This document shows, in pieces, positions 24,432 through 31,573 of a stretch of 33,646 nt of DNA (position 1 is its first letter; each line of letters opens with the position of its first letter). Position numbers and translations under genes: made by a program. The notes beneath the pieces were generated by a model. That model made no database searches, was not told where the DNA came from, and saw nothing but the letters and a program-made list of their open reading frames with translations. This stretch comes from Chloroflexota bacterium (GTDB taxonomy: Bacteria > Chloroflexota > UBA11872 > UBA12225): positions 1-33,646 of the forward strand of contig JACQGX010000169.1 in the NCBI GenBank assembly GCA_016199265.1. Direction: 5' to 3'.

Positions 24432-25097
24432 TCACGCTTCGCTGGTCGCGACGACCACCGTCGCATCGTCGGCCGGCCGGGCCCAACGCTCGAGAATTTC
24501 GCCGGCAATCGCCCGCGGATCGGGCGCGGGCGCAGCGTGAGGCGTGGCGCTCGACAGGCCGCTGGGCAGCCATGGCGCCAGCGTCGCGAGCGCCTTGAGA
24601 TCAAAGCGGACGCTGATGCCATCGGTGTGCAGCACGAGCAGCCAGGCGGGGGACAGGTCGAAGGCGACCGGCCGGAACGTGGGCAGCGCGACGCCGGCGA
24701 TGCCCCGGAAGCTGATCGGCCGCTGCTGCCGGCCCTCTTGCCACAGGCGCGCTTCGACGTTGCCGACCCCCGCATACGTCAGGCGGCGCGCCGCCGTATC
24801 GATCTGCGCGATTGAAATCGCCGCACCGCGCGTGCCGCGCAGCGCTTCGTGGCATACTCGTATCGCCTCCACCACGTCCATGCCCGGTACCGCCTCCAGT
24901 GCCCCCACCGCGGCCGCCGCGGCCGCCGCCGCGGCGGGTCCGTGCCCGAGCCCGTCGACAACGCCGATGCGGCACACGTCGCCGTGCCAAGCAACCGACC
25001 AGGCGTCCCCGTTCGTGCTCTCACCGGGGTACGGCCGAGTCGCCGCCGCAACACGCAATCGCTCGTGGGCTCCGGACGGCACGCTTTCAGGCCGCAC
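24432..25097 (-). CDS. rsbX: RsbX-like PP2C-type serine phosphatase (SpoIIE family)
   Basis: This 221-residue protein is a small SpoIIE-type PP2C phosphatase. The metal aspartates are in STNGDAWS (D31) and GVVDGLGHG (D48), and the later ones are in LLVLHTDGIS and ADDATVVVAT. It has no sensor or STAS domain and is the length of RsbX, which resets stressosomes by dephosphorylating RsbR and RsbS. It is the last gene of the operon, 9 nt after the ATPase. A long alanine run (PAAAAAAAAAVG) lies between helices. RsbX is the best fit by size, domain make-up and place. Confidence 0.88.
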   Translation of the reverse strand: MRPESVPSGAHERLRVAAATRPYPGESTNGDAWSVAWHGDVCRIGVVDGLGHGPAAAAAAAAAVGALEAVPGMDVVEAIRVCHEALRGTRGAAISIAQIDTAARRLTYAGVGNVEARLWQEGRQQRPISFRGIAGVALPTFRPVAFDLSPAWLLVLHTDGISVRFDLKALATLAPWLPSGLSSATPHAAPAPDPRAIAGEILERWARPADDATVVVATSEA

Positions 25098-25106
25098 GAT
25101 CGCCTG

Positions 25107-25550
25107 CTATGTGTGCCCGCATCCCCGCTCGCTCTTCCTCACCCACTTGCACGCGCGCACGCGCGTGCCGCTGGCATCGGACACAATCGCAAATTCGTCC
25201 ATCAGCCGCCGTACGGCGCCGAGCCCGCCTCCGAGCCCGCCTCCGGTGCTGGAACCGTTGGCCATCGCCTGATCGACGTCTGCAATTCCTGGGCCGTCAT
25301 CGCGGCTTTCGACCAACACCCGGGCGCCTCGCTCGTCTTGCATGGTGGAAAGCGTTATCTCGCCGCCGCGAGCGTATCTGATCAAGTTTGTGCCAAGCTC
25401 GGAAACCGCCAACACCACCATCTCGGCGCCGTTCCGGTCGAGCCCAAGATCCGTCGCCAGGCGCCGCGCCGCGCGCCGCGCGCGCTGCACGTCGACGTCG
25501 ACACGGATCCGAATACGCTCCACTGCTACCGATTCCTCTTCCGATTCCAT
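25107..25550 (-). CDS. Second ATP-binding protein of the RsbT/RsbW type
   Basis: The protein from the ATG at 25550 has 147 residues and is a GHKL-fold ATPase. The N-box is SELGTNLIRYA, the G1 box DDGPGIADV and the glycine lid GGGLGGGLGAVRRL. It is a sibling of the RsbT encoded just upstream, which it overlaps by 25 nt. The open frame extends upstream to 25883, but that part is only the rsbT gene in another frame. It could be an anti-sigma-like kinase or a second switch kinase. A further partner with a STAS domain is not obvious, so its role is open. Confidence 0.85.
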   Translation of the reverse strand: MESEEESVAVERIRIRVDVDVQRARRAARRLATDLGLDRNGAEMVVLAVSELGTNLIRYARGGEITLSTMQDERGARVLVESRDDGPGIADVDQAMANGSSTGGGLGGGLGAVRRLMDEFAIVSDASGTRVRACKWVRKSERGCGHT

Positions 25551-25957
25551 TTCCGAATCGTCACTGTCGTGCCCCGGCCCGGCGCCGTATCGATCTCCAT
25601 TTCGTCCACGAGGCGCCTGGTGCCCGGGAGGCCCATGCCCAGGCCGGTGCCGGACGAGTAACCGTCGCGCATCGCCAGCTCGACGTCGGCGATGCCCGGC
25701 CCGCGGTCGGCGACGACAATCTCGATTCCGGTGCCGCGCGGTGCCCCCTCGAGCGGCCGAATGTAGGCGTCGCCGGTGGCGGCGTATCGCACGACGTTGC
25801 GCGTCAGCTCGGATACCGCCGTCGCGATTCGGCTTTGGTCGAGCAGCCCGAACCCCAGCCGCTTCGCCAGCGCGCGCGCGCATTGCCGCGCGGCGACGAT
25901 ATCGTCTTCGCCCCGGATGGGAATGTGCTCGTCAGCGCCGACCATCGTTGCGGCCAT
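25526..25957 (-). CDS. rsbT: RsbT-like serine/threonine switch kinase of the stressosome
   Basis: This 143-residue GHKL kinase matches RsbT. The N-box is SELTRNVVRYA (E50, N54), the G1 box ADRGPGIADV and the lid SSGTGLGMGLPGTRRLVDEM. A terminal strand follows (GTTVTIRKW). In studied systems RsbT phosphorylates RsbR and RsbS under stress, leaves the complex and activates a downstream partner. Its ATG lies 26 nt inside the rsbS end, which suggests translational coupling. The order R-S-T-X is the classical one. Confidence 0.93.
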   Translation of the reverse strand: MAATMVGADEHIPIRGEDDIVAARQCARALAKRLGFGLLDQSRIATAVSELTRNVVRYAATGDAYIRPLEGAPRGTGIEIVVADRGPGIADVELAMRDGYSSGTGLGMGLPGTRRLVDEMEIDTAPGRGTTVTIRKWNRKRNR

Positions 25958-26372
25958 TACGGCTCCCGGCGCGCGCCGGGAGTAGACGCGCGTTCTCCTC
26001 TCCCTGTAGCCGCTGTAGCCGCTGTAGCCGCCGGAGCAGCGCCATGCCCTTTTCCGGATTGAGCGCCGTCCTTACGCCTTTGAGCTCGAGCCCGAGCTCG
26101 ACCAGCGTGATCGCGACCGCCGGCTGAATGCCGGTGATGACCGTCACCGCCCCCAGCAGGCGTGTTGACGCGGCGACCTCGCCAAGGAGGCGCCCGAGAA
26201 ACGAATCGACCGTCTCGACGGCAGAGAGGTCGAGGAGGACGCCCCGCGCCCCCGTCCGCTCGACCGCGGCGCTGAGCTCGGTCTGGAGCGTCAGCGCATC
26301 CGAATCGCGCAGCTCGTCCTGCACGGTGGCGATCAGCGTTTCGCCCACCTTGATAATTGGAACTCGAGCCAT
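25932..26372 (-). CDS. rsbS: RsbS-like STAS domain scaffold of the stressosome
   Basis: This 146-residue protein is a single STAS domain matching RsbS closely. The segment LLDLSAVETVDSFLGRLLGE carries S57, which aligns with the phosphorylated serine of Bacillus RsbS. VITGIQPAVAITLVELGLEL is also nearly identical to the family. The C-terminal 30 residues are an extra basic tail, encoded partly by three 9-bp CTGTAGCCG repeats (about 26005-26031). Its start is one base after the rsbR stop, so the two are coupled. Confidence 0.94.
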   Translation of the reverse strand: MARVPIIKVGETLIATVQDELRDSDALTLQTELSAAVERTGARGVLLDLSAVETVDSFLGRLLGEVAASTRLLGAVTVITGIQPAVAITLVELGLELKGVRTALNPEKGMALLRRLQRLQRLQGEENARLLPARAGSRNGRNDGRR

Positions 26373-26954
26373 TTAGCCCGTCGCCGTCTCCGTGCCCACG
26401 CCTGTCGCATCGCCCCGGGCGGCGCCGCGGACCGGCACGACCTCCAACCCCAGGCGCGCGAACGACCACTCGAGCCCCTTGGCCAGCGTCGTACGCGTGA
26501 CGACGCCCGAAATATCGATGCCCAGATGCACCATCGTCAGCGCGGTACGCGTCGAGATGCCGACGATCAACACCTCGGCGCCGAGCAGCCGCGCGACGGC
26601 GACCGTCTCGAGCAGGTGCTTGGCCACTACCGTATCGACGACCGGCACCGCCGTGATGTCGAGGATCACGATTTCTGAGCCCGTCTGCACGATGCGCTCG
26701 AGCAGGATTTCATTCATCTCCTGCGTGCGCGCCGTATCCAGGCTGCCGACGATGGGGAGCGCCAGGATCCCCTGCCACACCTGGATCACCGGTGTTTGCA
26801 GCTCGAGAATCGTCCGGCGCTGCTCCTCGAGCAGCGCCGCCTGGCTCGCCGTCGTCTGAAGATCGGCGACGTTCCGCTCCTCGGTCCGATCAGGTCGGGA
26901 TGCCGGCTTTGCCTGTCCCACGTACGCACCTACCTCCGTTTTCTGCTCCCGCAT
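26373..26954 (-). CDS. rsbR: RsbR-type STAS protein of the stressosome
   Basis: This 193-residue protein has the RsbR C-terminal STAS domain. The linker helix (RRTILELQTPVIQVWQGILA) is followed by the domain with VPVVDTVVAKHLL (T108) and TALTMVHLGIDIS (T140), which align with the two phospho-threonines of RsbRA. The usual N-terminal sensory domain of about 130 residues is missing. Only about 45 residues precede the linker. So the protein cannot sense through a globin-like fold, and the signal must enter elsewhere. It overlaps the histidine kinase end by 25 nt. Confidence 0.93.
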   Translation of the reverse strand: MREQKTEVGAYVGQAKPASRPDRTEERNVADLQTTASQAALLEEQRRTILELQTPVIQVWQGILALPIVGSLDTARTQEMNEILLERIVQTGSEIVILDITAVPVVDTVVAKHLLETVAVARLLGAEVLIVGISTRTALTMVHLGIDISGVVTRTTLAKGLEWSFARLGLEVVPVRGAARGDATGVGTETATG

Positions 26955-28090
26955 CCATCGTTGTTTCCCCTCACCCCCGGCTCCCTCGTACCCGCCGGTA
27001 GCTCGACACGAAACGTGCTGCCGTGCTCCGGCTCGCTCGTGACATGCACTCGGCCGCCGTGCGCGGTGACGAACTGCTGCACGAGCGAGAGGCCGAGGCC
27101 CAGGCCCTGCGCGCCGCTGCGCCGCGCCTCCGGCGTGCGGTAGAACTTCTCGAAGATCCGGTGCCGCTGCTCCGGCGTCATGCCGATGCCGGTGTCCTGT
27201 ACTTCCACCCAGGCGACGTCGCCGCCCACGCCGTGCCGCACCCGCACCGTCCCACCCGACGGCGTGTACCGGATCGCGTTAGAGAGCAGATTGCCGAAGA
27301 CACTGAGCAGGGCACCGCCATCGCCGTTTACCGGCACGTCGCGCGGTTCGCGATCCCACTCCAGTGACAGGCTCTTGCCGACCGCGGCCGGCCGTGCCCA
27401 GCGGCACGCCTGTGCCACAATGGCGACGAGGTCTTGCGGCGAGCGTTCCAGTTGCGGGGGCTCACCCCGGCTCGCTTCCACCAAGTCGCCGGTCAACCGC
27501 GAAAGACGGTCGATCGCCTCCCGCGCCGCTTCCAGCAGCGGCGGAAGTCGCTGTACCTGACCCCGTGTCAGCGAACGCACCGCCAGGTCGACGTTGCCCT
27601 TGGCGGCCGTGAGCGGCGTGCGTAACTCGTGGGCGACCACGGCCAGCAGATCGGCCTTCTCCTTCGCTGCCTGCTCGGCCTCTTCGCGCCGCTGGCGTTC
27701 CAGCTCGCGCCGCGTTTCGGCCTCGCGACCCAGCTCGTTAAGCCTCAGATCCAGATACTGCTTGTACTGGACGCCAAAGGCAATCATCACCTCGAGCAAG
27801 AAGTGGTAGCTGTCGCCGACGGCGTGCAGCCGCTCCCGGTACGACCGGCCGGTCTGGAGCGCTTCGAACGCCTCGAAGTGCAGCGCGACGATCTCCTCGG
27901 GCCCCAGGCCGGATTCGACGAGCGCCTGGCTCAACACCGAAGCGCGGTAGAGTGCCCGCTCGTCGTGTGTCGAGAGGTAGTCGCGGAGTGTCACGCCGTA
28001 GGCCGATGCGGGATCGGCCGGCGCTCCATTGCCGTGAGCCTCGCCTGGATTGGTCGCGGCCGCCGGCCCAGAGTCGTCGAAACTTGCCAT
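26930..28090 (-). CDS. Histidine kinase with an RsbU-N-like (RsbT-binding) domain
   Basis: This 386-residue soluble kinase has no membrane helix. Residues 31-120 form a helical domain (LRDYLSTHDERALYRASVL, IVALHFEAFEAL, FLLEVMIAFGVQYKQY) that resembles the N-terminal domain by which RsbU binds RsbT. A charged coiled-coil linker (about 120-148) follows. The HisKA domain has H154 (VVAHELRTPL), and the HATPase has NLLSNAIRYTPSGG, DTGIGM, FEKFY and GLGLGLS. It is the first gene of the stressosome operon. The family assignment of the N-domain is by pattern and should be tested by profile search. Confidence 0.9.
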   Translation of the reverse strand: MASFDDSGPAAATNPGEAHGNGAPADPASAYGVTLRDYLSTHDERALYRASVLSQALVESGLGPEEIVALHFEAFEALQTGRSYRERLHAVGDSYHFLLEVMIAFGVQYKQYLDLRLNELGREAETRRELERQRREEAEQAAKEKADLLAVVAHELRTPLTAAKGNVDLAVRSLTRGQVQRLPPLLEAAREAIDRLSRLTGDLVEASRGEPPQLERSPQDLVAIVAQACRWARPAAVGKSLSLEWDREPRDVPVNGDGGALLSVFGNLLSNAIRYTPSGGTVRVRHGVGGDVAWVEVQDTGIGMTPEQRHRIFEKFYRTPEARRSGAQGLGLGLSLVQQFVTAHGGRVHVTSEPEHGSTFRVELPAGTREPGVRGNNDGCGSRKRR

Positions 28091-28113
28091 TTGCGAGCGC
28101 TTTCGCGACTTGA

Positions 28114-28119
28114 ATTATG
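28114..28119 (-). promoter_or_regulatory. Possible -10 box of the stressosome operon
   Basis: CATAAT on the minus strand lies about 24 nt before the histidine kinase ATG, five of six bases matching the -10 consensus. No good -35 box is seen 17 nt upstream. The kinase ATG lacks a clear ribosome site. Confidence 0.25.
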
Positions 28120-28380
28120 TCACATCGGTGTCGCTGCACATGGCCACCGGTCGCCCTTGGAGAGACTCTGTCACAAGATTGACACGCACGGTGGCACACC
28201 GCTACCTGCGCTCTGGTACACCTCACGCGCGGCACTGTGTCCTGTTGTTTGCTCGACCATGCGCCCGCTGCCCACGCAACCGTTGCCGGCTATCGGACGT
28301 TCCGGCGCCGAAAGGACGTGCGCTCATGCGCGGCCGCGGTCTTCTGTAAGTCTACCGGTCTGTAGCTCGGGCGCATCGTC

Positions 28381-28443
28381 TTGTGAGGGCGCATCGACGT
28401 GCGCCCGGTCGCGGATCGGCCGCACGTCGATGCGCCCTCACAA
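28381..28443. repeat. Perfect 23-bp inverted repeat
   Basis: The arms 28381-28403 and 28421-28443 are exact complements, starting TTGTGAGGGCGCATCGAC, with a 17-nt loop. It lies in the 397-nt space between the divergent histidine kinase and SRPBCC genes, 45 nt before the latter. The rest of that space shows no gene. A TTGACA at 28179 has no matching -10. Confidence 0.85.
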
Positions 28444-28487
28444 GGCAAAGACATCACCGGGCGTCCGCGTGAGCTTGAAGTGCAACC

Positions 28488-29093
28488 ATGACTCGTATCG
28501 ACGCAGAGGTAATCGTACCGGCACACCCGCTGGACGTGTGGCCCTTACTCTCAGAGCACGAACGCTGGCCGGCCTGGAACGCGCCGGTGGGTGGCAAACT
28601 GCGCCTGGCGAGCGCCGAGCTGCTTGCCGGGCCGCCCGACCGGGTCGGCGCCGTCCGAGAGGGGACGGTCATTTTGGCTCGCGTGCCGCTGCTGGGCACC
28701 CGGACGGTTGGCTGGGCCGGTTGCACCACCGATATCGCGTGCCCATGGACGGTCGAGTTCGAAGCGGCCGGCCGGCGTGGCGCTTGGCGATGGCGCCTCC
28801 GTATCTGGCTGCTCGAGCACGGGGATGACCAGTGCCGCGTGCGCTGCCGGCTCGAGTATGCGGCGCCCGCTCTCTGGCTGCGCGTGGTTGACGCGCTCAT
28901 AGTGCGCCGCGAGGTCGCCGGCTGCCTGGACGGCGTACTGCGCGGCCTCGCCGGTTCACTCGCCGTCGAAGTGCCGGCGGCGATCGACGAGCTCGCCCAC
29001 GATGCGCTGTTCGAGCCCGGAACGACCGACTCGCCCGAGCCGATCGCCGAAGATGCGTCGGTGGGTGCTCCGGAGGCCACGGTCGCGGCGTGA
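28488..29093 (+). CDS. SRPBCC family (START-like) protein
   Basis: This 201-residue protein starts with a classic SRPBCC beginning, a strand (RIDAEVIVPAHPLDVWPLL) followed by a helix and a WPAWN segment. The domain is a helix-grip fold that binds hydrophobic ligands. The middle strands (AGCTTDIACPWTVEFEA, WRWRLRIWLLEH) and a long terminal helix (RREVAGCLDGVLRGLAGSLA) fit it. About 45 acidic and alanine-rich residues follow. The ligand is not known. It lies 40 nt before the RraA-like gene, so both may be one transcript. Confidence 0.8.
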   Translation: MTRIDAEVIVPAHPLDVWPLLSEHERWPAWNAPVGGKLRLASAELLAGPPDRVGAVREGTVILARVPLLGTRTVGWAGCTTDIACPWTVEFEAAGRRGAWRWRLRIWLLEHGDDQCRVRCRLEYAAPALWLRVVDALIVRREVAGCLDGVLRGLAGSLAVEVPAAIDELAHDALFEPGTTDSPEPIAEDASVGAPEATVAA

Positions 29094-29133
29094 CGCCAGC
29101 CCGTAGAATCAGTGCCGCTACGGAGCGAAAAAG

Positions 29134-29823
29134 ATGATAGCCAAGCTCACACCGGAACAACTTGAAGAACTGCGCGCCATCGACAGCCCGACCATCGCCA
29201 ATGCCATCGAGTATTTCAAGGTGCGCCCTCGCGTGAGCGGTTACGCCGGCGCGCAAGTCAAATGCCTGATCCCCGGACTCGGCAGCATGCTCGGCTACGC
29301 CGTCACGTGCAAAGGAGACAGTACCACCGAAGGCAAAGACCGCCGCGAGCACACCGAGCTCTACCGGGCGATTGCCGCGCTGCAGCCGCTGCCGGCCATC
29401 GTCGTCATCGGCGATGATGGCGATCCGGCAAAGATCGACCTCTCGTGCCACGCCGGCGAGATGATGGCGACGACGATGAAGCGCGTCGGTGCCGCCGGCC
29501 TCGTGACCAACGGCGGCCTGCGCGACATCCACGAGGTCACGGCGCTCGGCAACTTCCACTACTTTGGGCGCGGCCTCGTCGTCGCCCACGGGCAGCCATG
29601 CATCTACGACGTCGGCGTCACTGTCAACATCGCCGGCATGGAGGTCAAGCCCGGCGACCTCCTGCACGGCGATGAGAACGGCGTCACCGTCATCTCGGCC
29701 GAGATCGCCGACAAAGTCGCCGCGCAAGCCATGGAAGTGCGGGCCGCTGAGCACAAGCGCCTGCGCGACATCCTCAGCCCGGACTTCCACAAGCAGTTCG
29801 AGCAGGCGACGAGGTACGAGTAG
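29134..29823 (+). CDS. RraA-like / HMG aldolase family protein
   Basis: This 229-residue protein belongs to the RraA family, which includes 4-hydroxy-4-methyl-2-oxoglutarate aldolases and RNase E inhibitor-like proteins. Signatures are VVIGDDGDPAKIDLSCHAGE, the GAAGLVTNGGLRD substrate- and metal-binding block (Arg-Asp), and the terminal PGDLLHGDENGVTVI. The start ATG 29134 has GGAG upstream. The C-terminal helix is longer than in RraA itself. Aldolase activity is plausible and is not shown. Its stop codon is in the first unit of a GTAGGCA array. Confidence 0.9.
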   Translation: MIAKLTPEQLEELRAIDSPTIANAIEYFKVRPRVSGYAGAQVKCLIPGLGSMLGYAVTCKGDSTTEGKDRREHTELYRAIAALQPLPAIVVIGDDGDPAKIDLSCHAGEMMATTMKRVGAAGLVTNGGLRDIHEVTALGNFHYFGRGLVVAHGQPCIYDVGVTVNIAGMEVKPGDLLHGDENGVTVISAEIADKVAAQAMEVRAAEHKRLRDILSPDFHKQFEQATRYE

Positions 29824-29854
29824 GCAGTAGGCAGTAGGCAGTAAGCGGTAGACA
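29820..29854. repeat. Heptamer array (GTAGGCA)
   Basis: Three exact GTAGGCA units and two degenerate ones (GTAAGCG, GTAGACA) start at 29820. The RraA-like stop TAG (29821-29823) is inside the first. The same heptamer forms the outer arms of the array at 31417-31573. Confidence 0.85.
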
Positions 29855-29877
29855 GGGGGCAGAACGGGAAAGCGTTG

Positions 29878-29920
29878 CCCCCTCGTTCCCTCTCCCAAAG
29901 GGAGAGGGCTAGGGTGAGGG
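29878..29920. repeat. CCCTCTCCC/GGGAGAGGG palindromic repeat, copy 3
   Basis: CCCCCTCGTTCCCTCTCCCA followed by AAGGGAGAGGGCTAGGGTGA forms a hairpin in the reverse layout of the copy at 15771. It overlaps the end of the holin-like gene, whose proline-rich tail reads through its edge. Confidence 0.7.
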
Positions 29921-30163
29921 CGGCCGCGGCCTTGGAGCAACCGCCGGCGACGGCGTCTTGCTCGCCGCCGGCTGACCGCGTGGCGCCGCCGGCGGGCGCG
30001 TGATCCCAGGGGCCCGGCCGAAGTAGAATCCGAAGACGCCAAAGATGAGCTGCGACAACAGCTCCGGCACCTGCCGCCCTGTCAGCCACAGGATCGACAC
30101 ATCCACCAGCAGCACCAGCGCCATCATCGCCGCCACTATCGCAAAGAAGTCTGGACCGTGCAT
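29909..30163 (-). CDS. Small membrane protein, holin-like
   Basis: This 84-residue protein has one clear membrane helix (FFAIVAAMMALVLLVDVSIL), a possible second one (LLSQLIFGVFGFYFG), and a proline-rich basic tail. AAAGGAG lies about 5 nt before the ATG. It is the last gene of the phage-like cluster, and a short two-helix protein here fits a holin or a phage membrane protein. No endolysin is next to it, so this is only a layout-based guess. Confidence 0.65.
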   Translation of the reverse strand: MHGPDFFAIVAAMMALVLLVDVSILWLTGRQVPELLSQLIFGVFGFYFGRAPGITRPPAAPRGQPAASKTPSPAVAPRPRPPSP

Positions 30164-30187
30164 GAGTGCTCCTTTCTGTGGTGATCA

Positions 30188-30637
30188 CTACACCTCCACC
30201 AATACCAGCCTCGTCTCCCACTCCAGCAAGAACTGCCCGCCCAGGGGCGAGAGGCGGTCCTCCATCTCTTCGACGCCGACCGGCCAGGTGGTGCCTGCCG
30301 GATCGACCAGTGTGATCGTGCTGTTGACCTGTGCGGCGAAGGCGAGCAACGCGCTGTGCCACTGCTGCGCCGTGAGCTGGCTCGGCGTTCCGTCGGCGTG
30401 GATGAGGCCACTGCGGCACACGACGACGAGCTCGACGATCCGCTTGCCGGCCGCGATCGGCGTGACCGGTACGACGGCCGCCACGTTTGTGCCGCGGTAC
30501 CACACCTTTGGCAAAACCACCCGAAGACTGTCCGGCTTGACGTAAAAACCCGTCGCGACGTTGGCGTTCACGCTCGGATGGCGCAGCGTCACGCTGCAGT
30601 TCTGCCCCACCGTCCACGGTGGCCCATCGGCTGCCAT
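30188..30637 (-). CDS. Phage tail-like structural protein
   Basis: The 149-residue protein looks mainly beta-rich (GFYVKPDSLRVVLPKVWYRG, RIVELVVVCRSG) and ends with FLLEWETRLVLVEV. I do not recognise a specific family. AAAGGAGG lies 6 nt before its ATG. Its place in the phage cluster, strand and size suggest a minor tail or head-tail joining protein. Confidence 0.6.
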   Translation of the reverse strand: MAADGPPWTVGQNCSVTLRHPSVNANVATGFYVKPDSLRVVLPKVWYRGTNVAAVVPVTPIAAGKRIVELVVVCRSGLIHADGTPSQLTAQQWHSALLAFAAQVNSTITLVDPAGTTWPVGVEEMEDRLSPLGGQFLLEWETRLVLVEV

Positions 30638-30703
30638 GCGGTCCTCCTTTCAGGAGCAGCAGGCGCCGGGGAATGTCCTGCTACGTGTTACATGTACCTT
30701 GGC

Positions 30704-31021
30704 TCAGTGCACTGTTAGCGCCGTCTGCGCCTGTTCCCCCGCAAGGGGCGCCGCCACGGCGCCGCCATGCGTATGCGCGTTGTACTTCCCGCGCAGCTCC
30801 TCGACCACGGCGGCGATAGTGAGTTGGTTTGCCCGCACCCTCTCCAACTCCGCTACCACGTCGACCCCGGTCCCTACCGCCCCGGCTCCCACCGACGCCT
30901 CCCCTCCGCCTCCGCCTGCCGTCGCCGCCCGCAATTCACTCACTGCCGCCTCCCATCTAACGTCCAAGGTCCAGGGTCCACGGTCCAAAGTCACCTCAAC
31001 AGTCTCAGCTTCACCATCCAC
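30704..31021 (-). CDS. Small phage protein with NAHTH motif
   Basis: The 105-residue frame starts at GTG 31021. A GTG at 30994 overlaps the previous stop as GTGA and may be the true start. The end reads ELRGKYNAHTHGG, a motif frequent in baseplate and tail-spike-associated proteins. The N-terminal DRGPWTLDV stretch is encoded by a heptamer array (30961-30990). The middle is glycine and alanine-rich, then helical. The family is uncertain. Confidence 0.55.
   Translation of the reverse strand: MDGEAETVEVTLDRGPWTLDVRWEAAVSELRAATAGGGGGEASVGAGAVGTGVDVVAELERVRANQLTIAAVVEELRGKYNAHTHGGAVAAPLAGEQAQTALTVH
30961..30990. repeat. Heptamer array at a phage gene junction
   Basis: On the minus strand the units are TTGGACC, GTGGACC, CTGGACC and TTGGACG. 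They are close to the GGACGTT units at 13009-13036. The array starts right after the stop of the 30991-31404 gene and is read as codons of the next gene. The heptamer has no stop codon in any frame. Confidence 0.75.
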
Positions 31022-31404
31022 CGATTCCCGGCATTGCCGCCCCCGCCGCTGCCGGTTGTTCCCAAGCCGGCGCGCACCTTGTCGAGCACGACGTAGCGGG
31101 CGGCGGCGGCTACACCCGCCGCGGTGGCCGTCGCGGTGCGCGCCACCAGCTTGAGCCCATCAGGGAACACGGTCTCGCCGGGAAGTTCGGCCATCGCATC
31201 CCACGGCGCGCGTGTCACGTCACCCACCCGCGAGGCGATCCCGGCCGGGACCTGGCCGGCGTCGCGCCACACGACACCGGCCACCGTCTGGTACCCAACC
31301 GTCCCGCCTCCCGCGCTCACCAACGTCACCGTCTCGCTGCGTCCCGCCCGAATCTTCGCCCGGTTAGCTGCGACGTGCGCCACCTTACGGCTGTCCAATG
31401 GCAT
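30991..31404 (-). CDS. Phage minor structural protein
   Basis: This 137-residue protein has a beta-rich body (ETVTLVSAGGGTVGYQTVAG, GETVFPDGLKLVARTAT) and a basic end (RWMVKLRLLR). A GGAG is about 8 nt before the ATG. I do not recognise the family. Its place after a connector-like protein suggests a head-closure or minor tail role. Confidence 0.6.
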   Translation of the reverse strand: MPLDSRKVAHVAANRAKIRAGRSETVTLVSAGGGTVGYQTVAGVVWRDAGQVPAGIASRVGDVTRAPWDAMAELPGETVFPDGLKLVARTATATAAGVAAAARYVVLDKVRAGLGTTGSGGGGNAGNRWMVKLRLLR

Positions 31405-31416
31405 GCATCTTCTCCA

Positions 31417-31573
31417 AGTAGGCAGTAAGCAGTAGGCAGTAGCCGGTTGCGAGTAGTGGGTAGTCGGTCGTCGGTGGTCGGTCGTCGGTGGTCGGTCGTC
31501 GGTGGTCGGTCGTCGGTGGTCGGTGCCCGCCCACTCTGGGCGGACTACTGCCTACTGCCTACTGCCTACTACT
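31417..31573. repeat. Large compound heptamer repeat in the phage cluster
   Basis: Outer arms at 31417-31450 and 31541-31573 are complementary arrays of GTAGGCA and TGCCTAC. Between them (31455-31524) is a 14-bp unit (GGTCGTC plus GGTGGTC) repeated about four times. The array fills the space between two phage genes. The connector stop TAG (31569-31571) is at its border. Confidence 0.9.

Noticed and set aside
25551-25883. Upstream extension of the second ATPase frame
   Set aside because: It is rsbT read in another frame, arginine-rich and non-family.
24432-28090. A sigma-B type regulon in this island
   Set aside because: No sigma factor, RsbV-type antagonist next to a sigma gene, or RsbU phosphatase is encoded in the window.
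28179-28184. TTGACA as a -35 box for the SRPBCC gene
   Set aside because: The hexamer 17 nt downstream (CTACCT) does not resemble a -10 box, and it is about 300 nt from the gene.
31417-31573. Repeat array that could be taken for a CRISPR
   Set aside because: The units are 7 or 14 bp with no unique spacers, and there are no cas genes.
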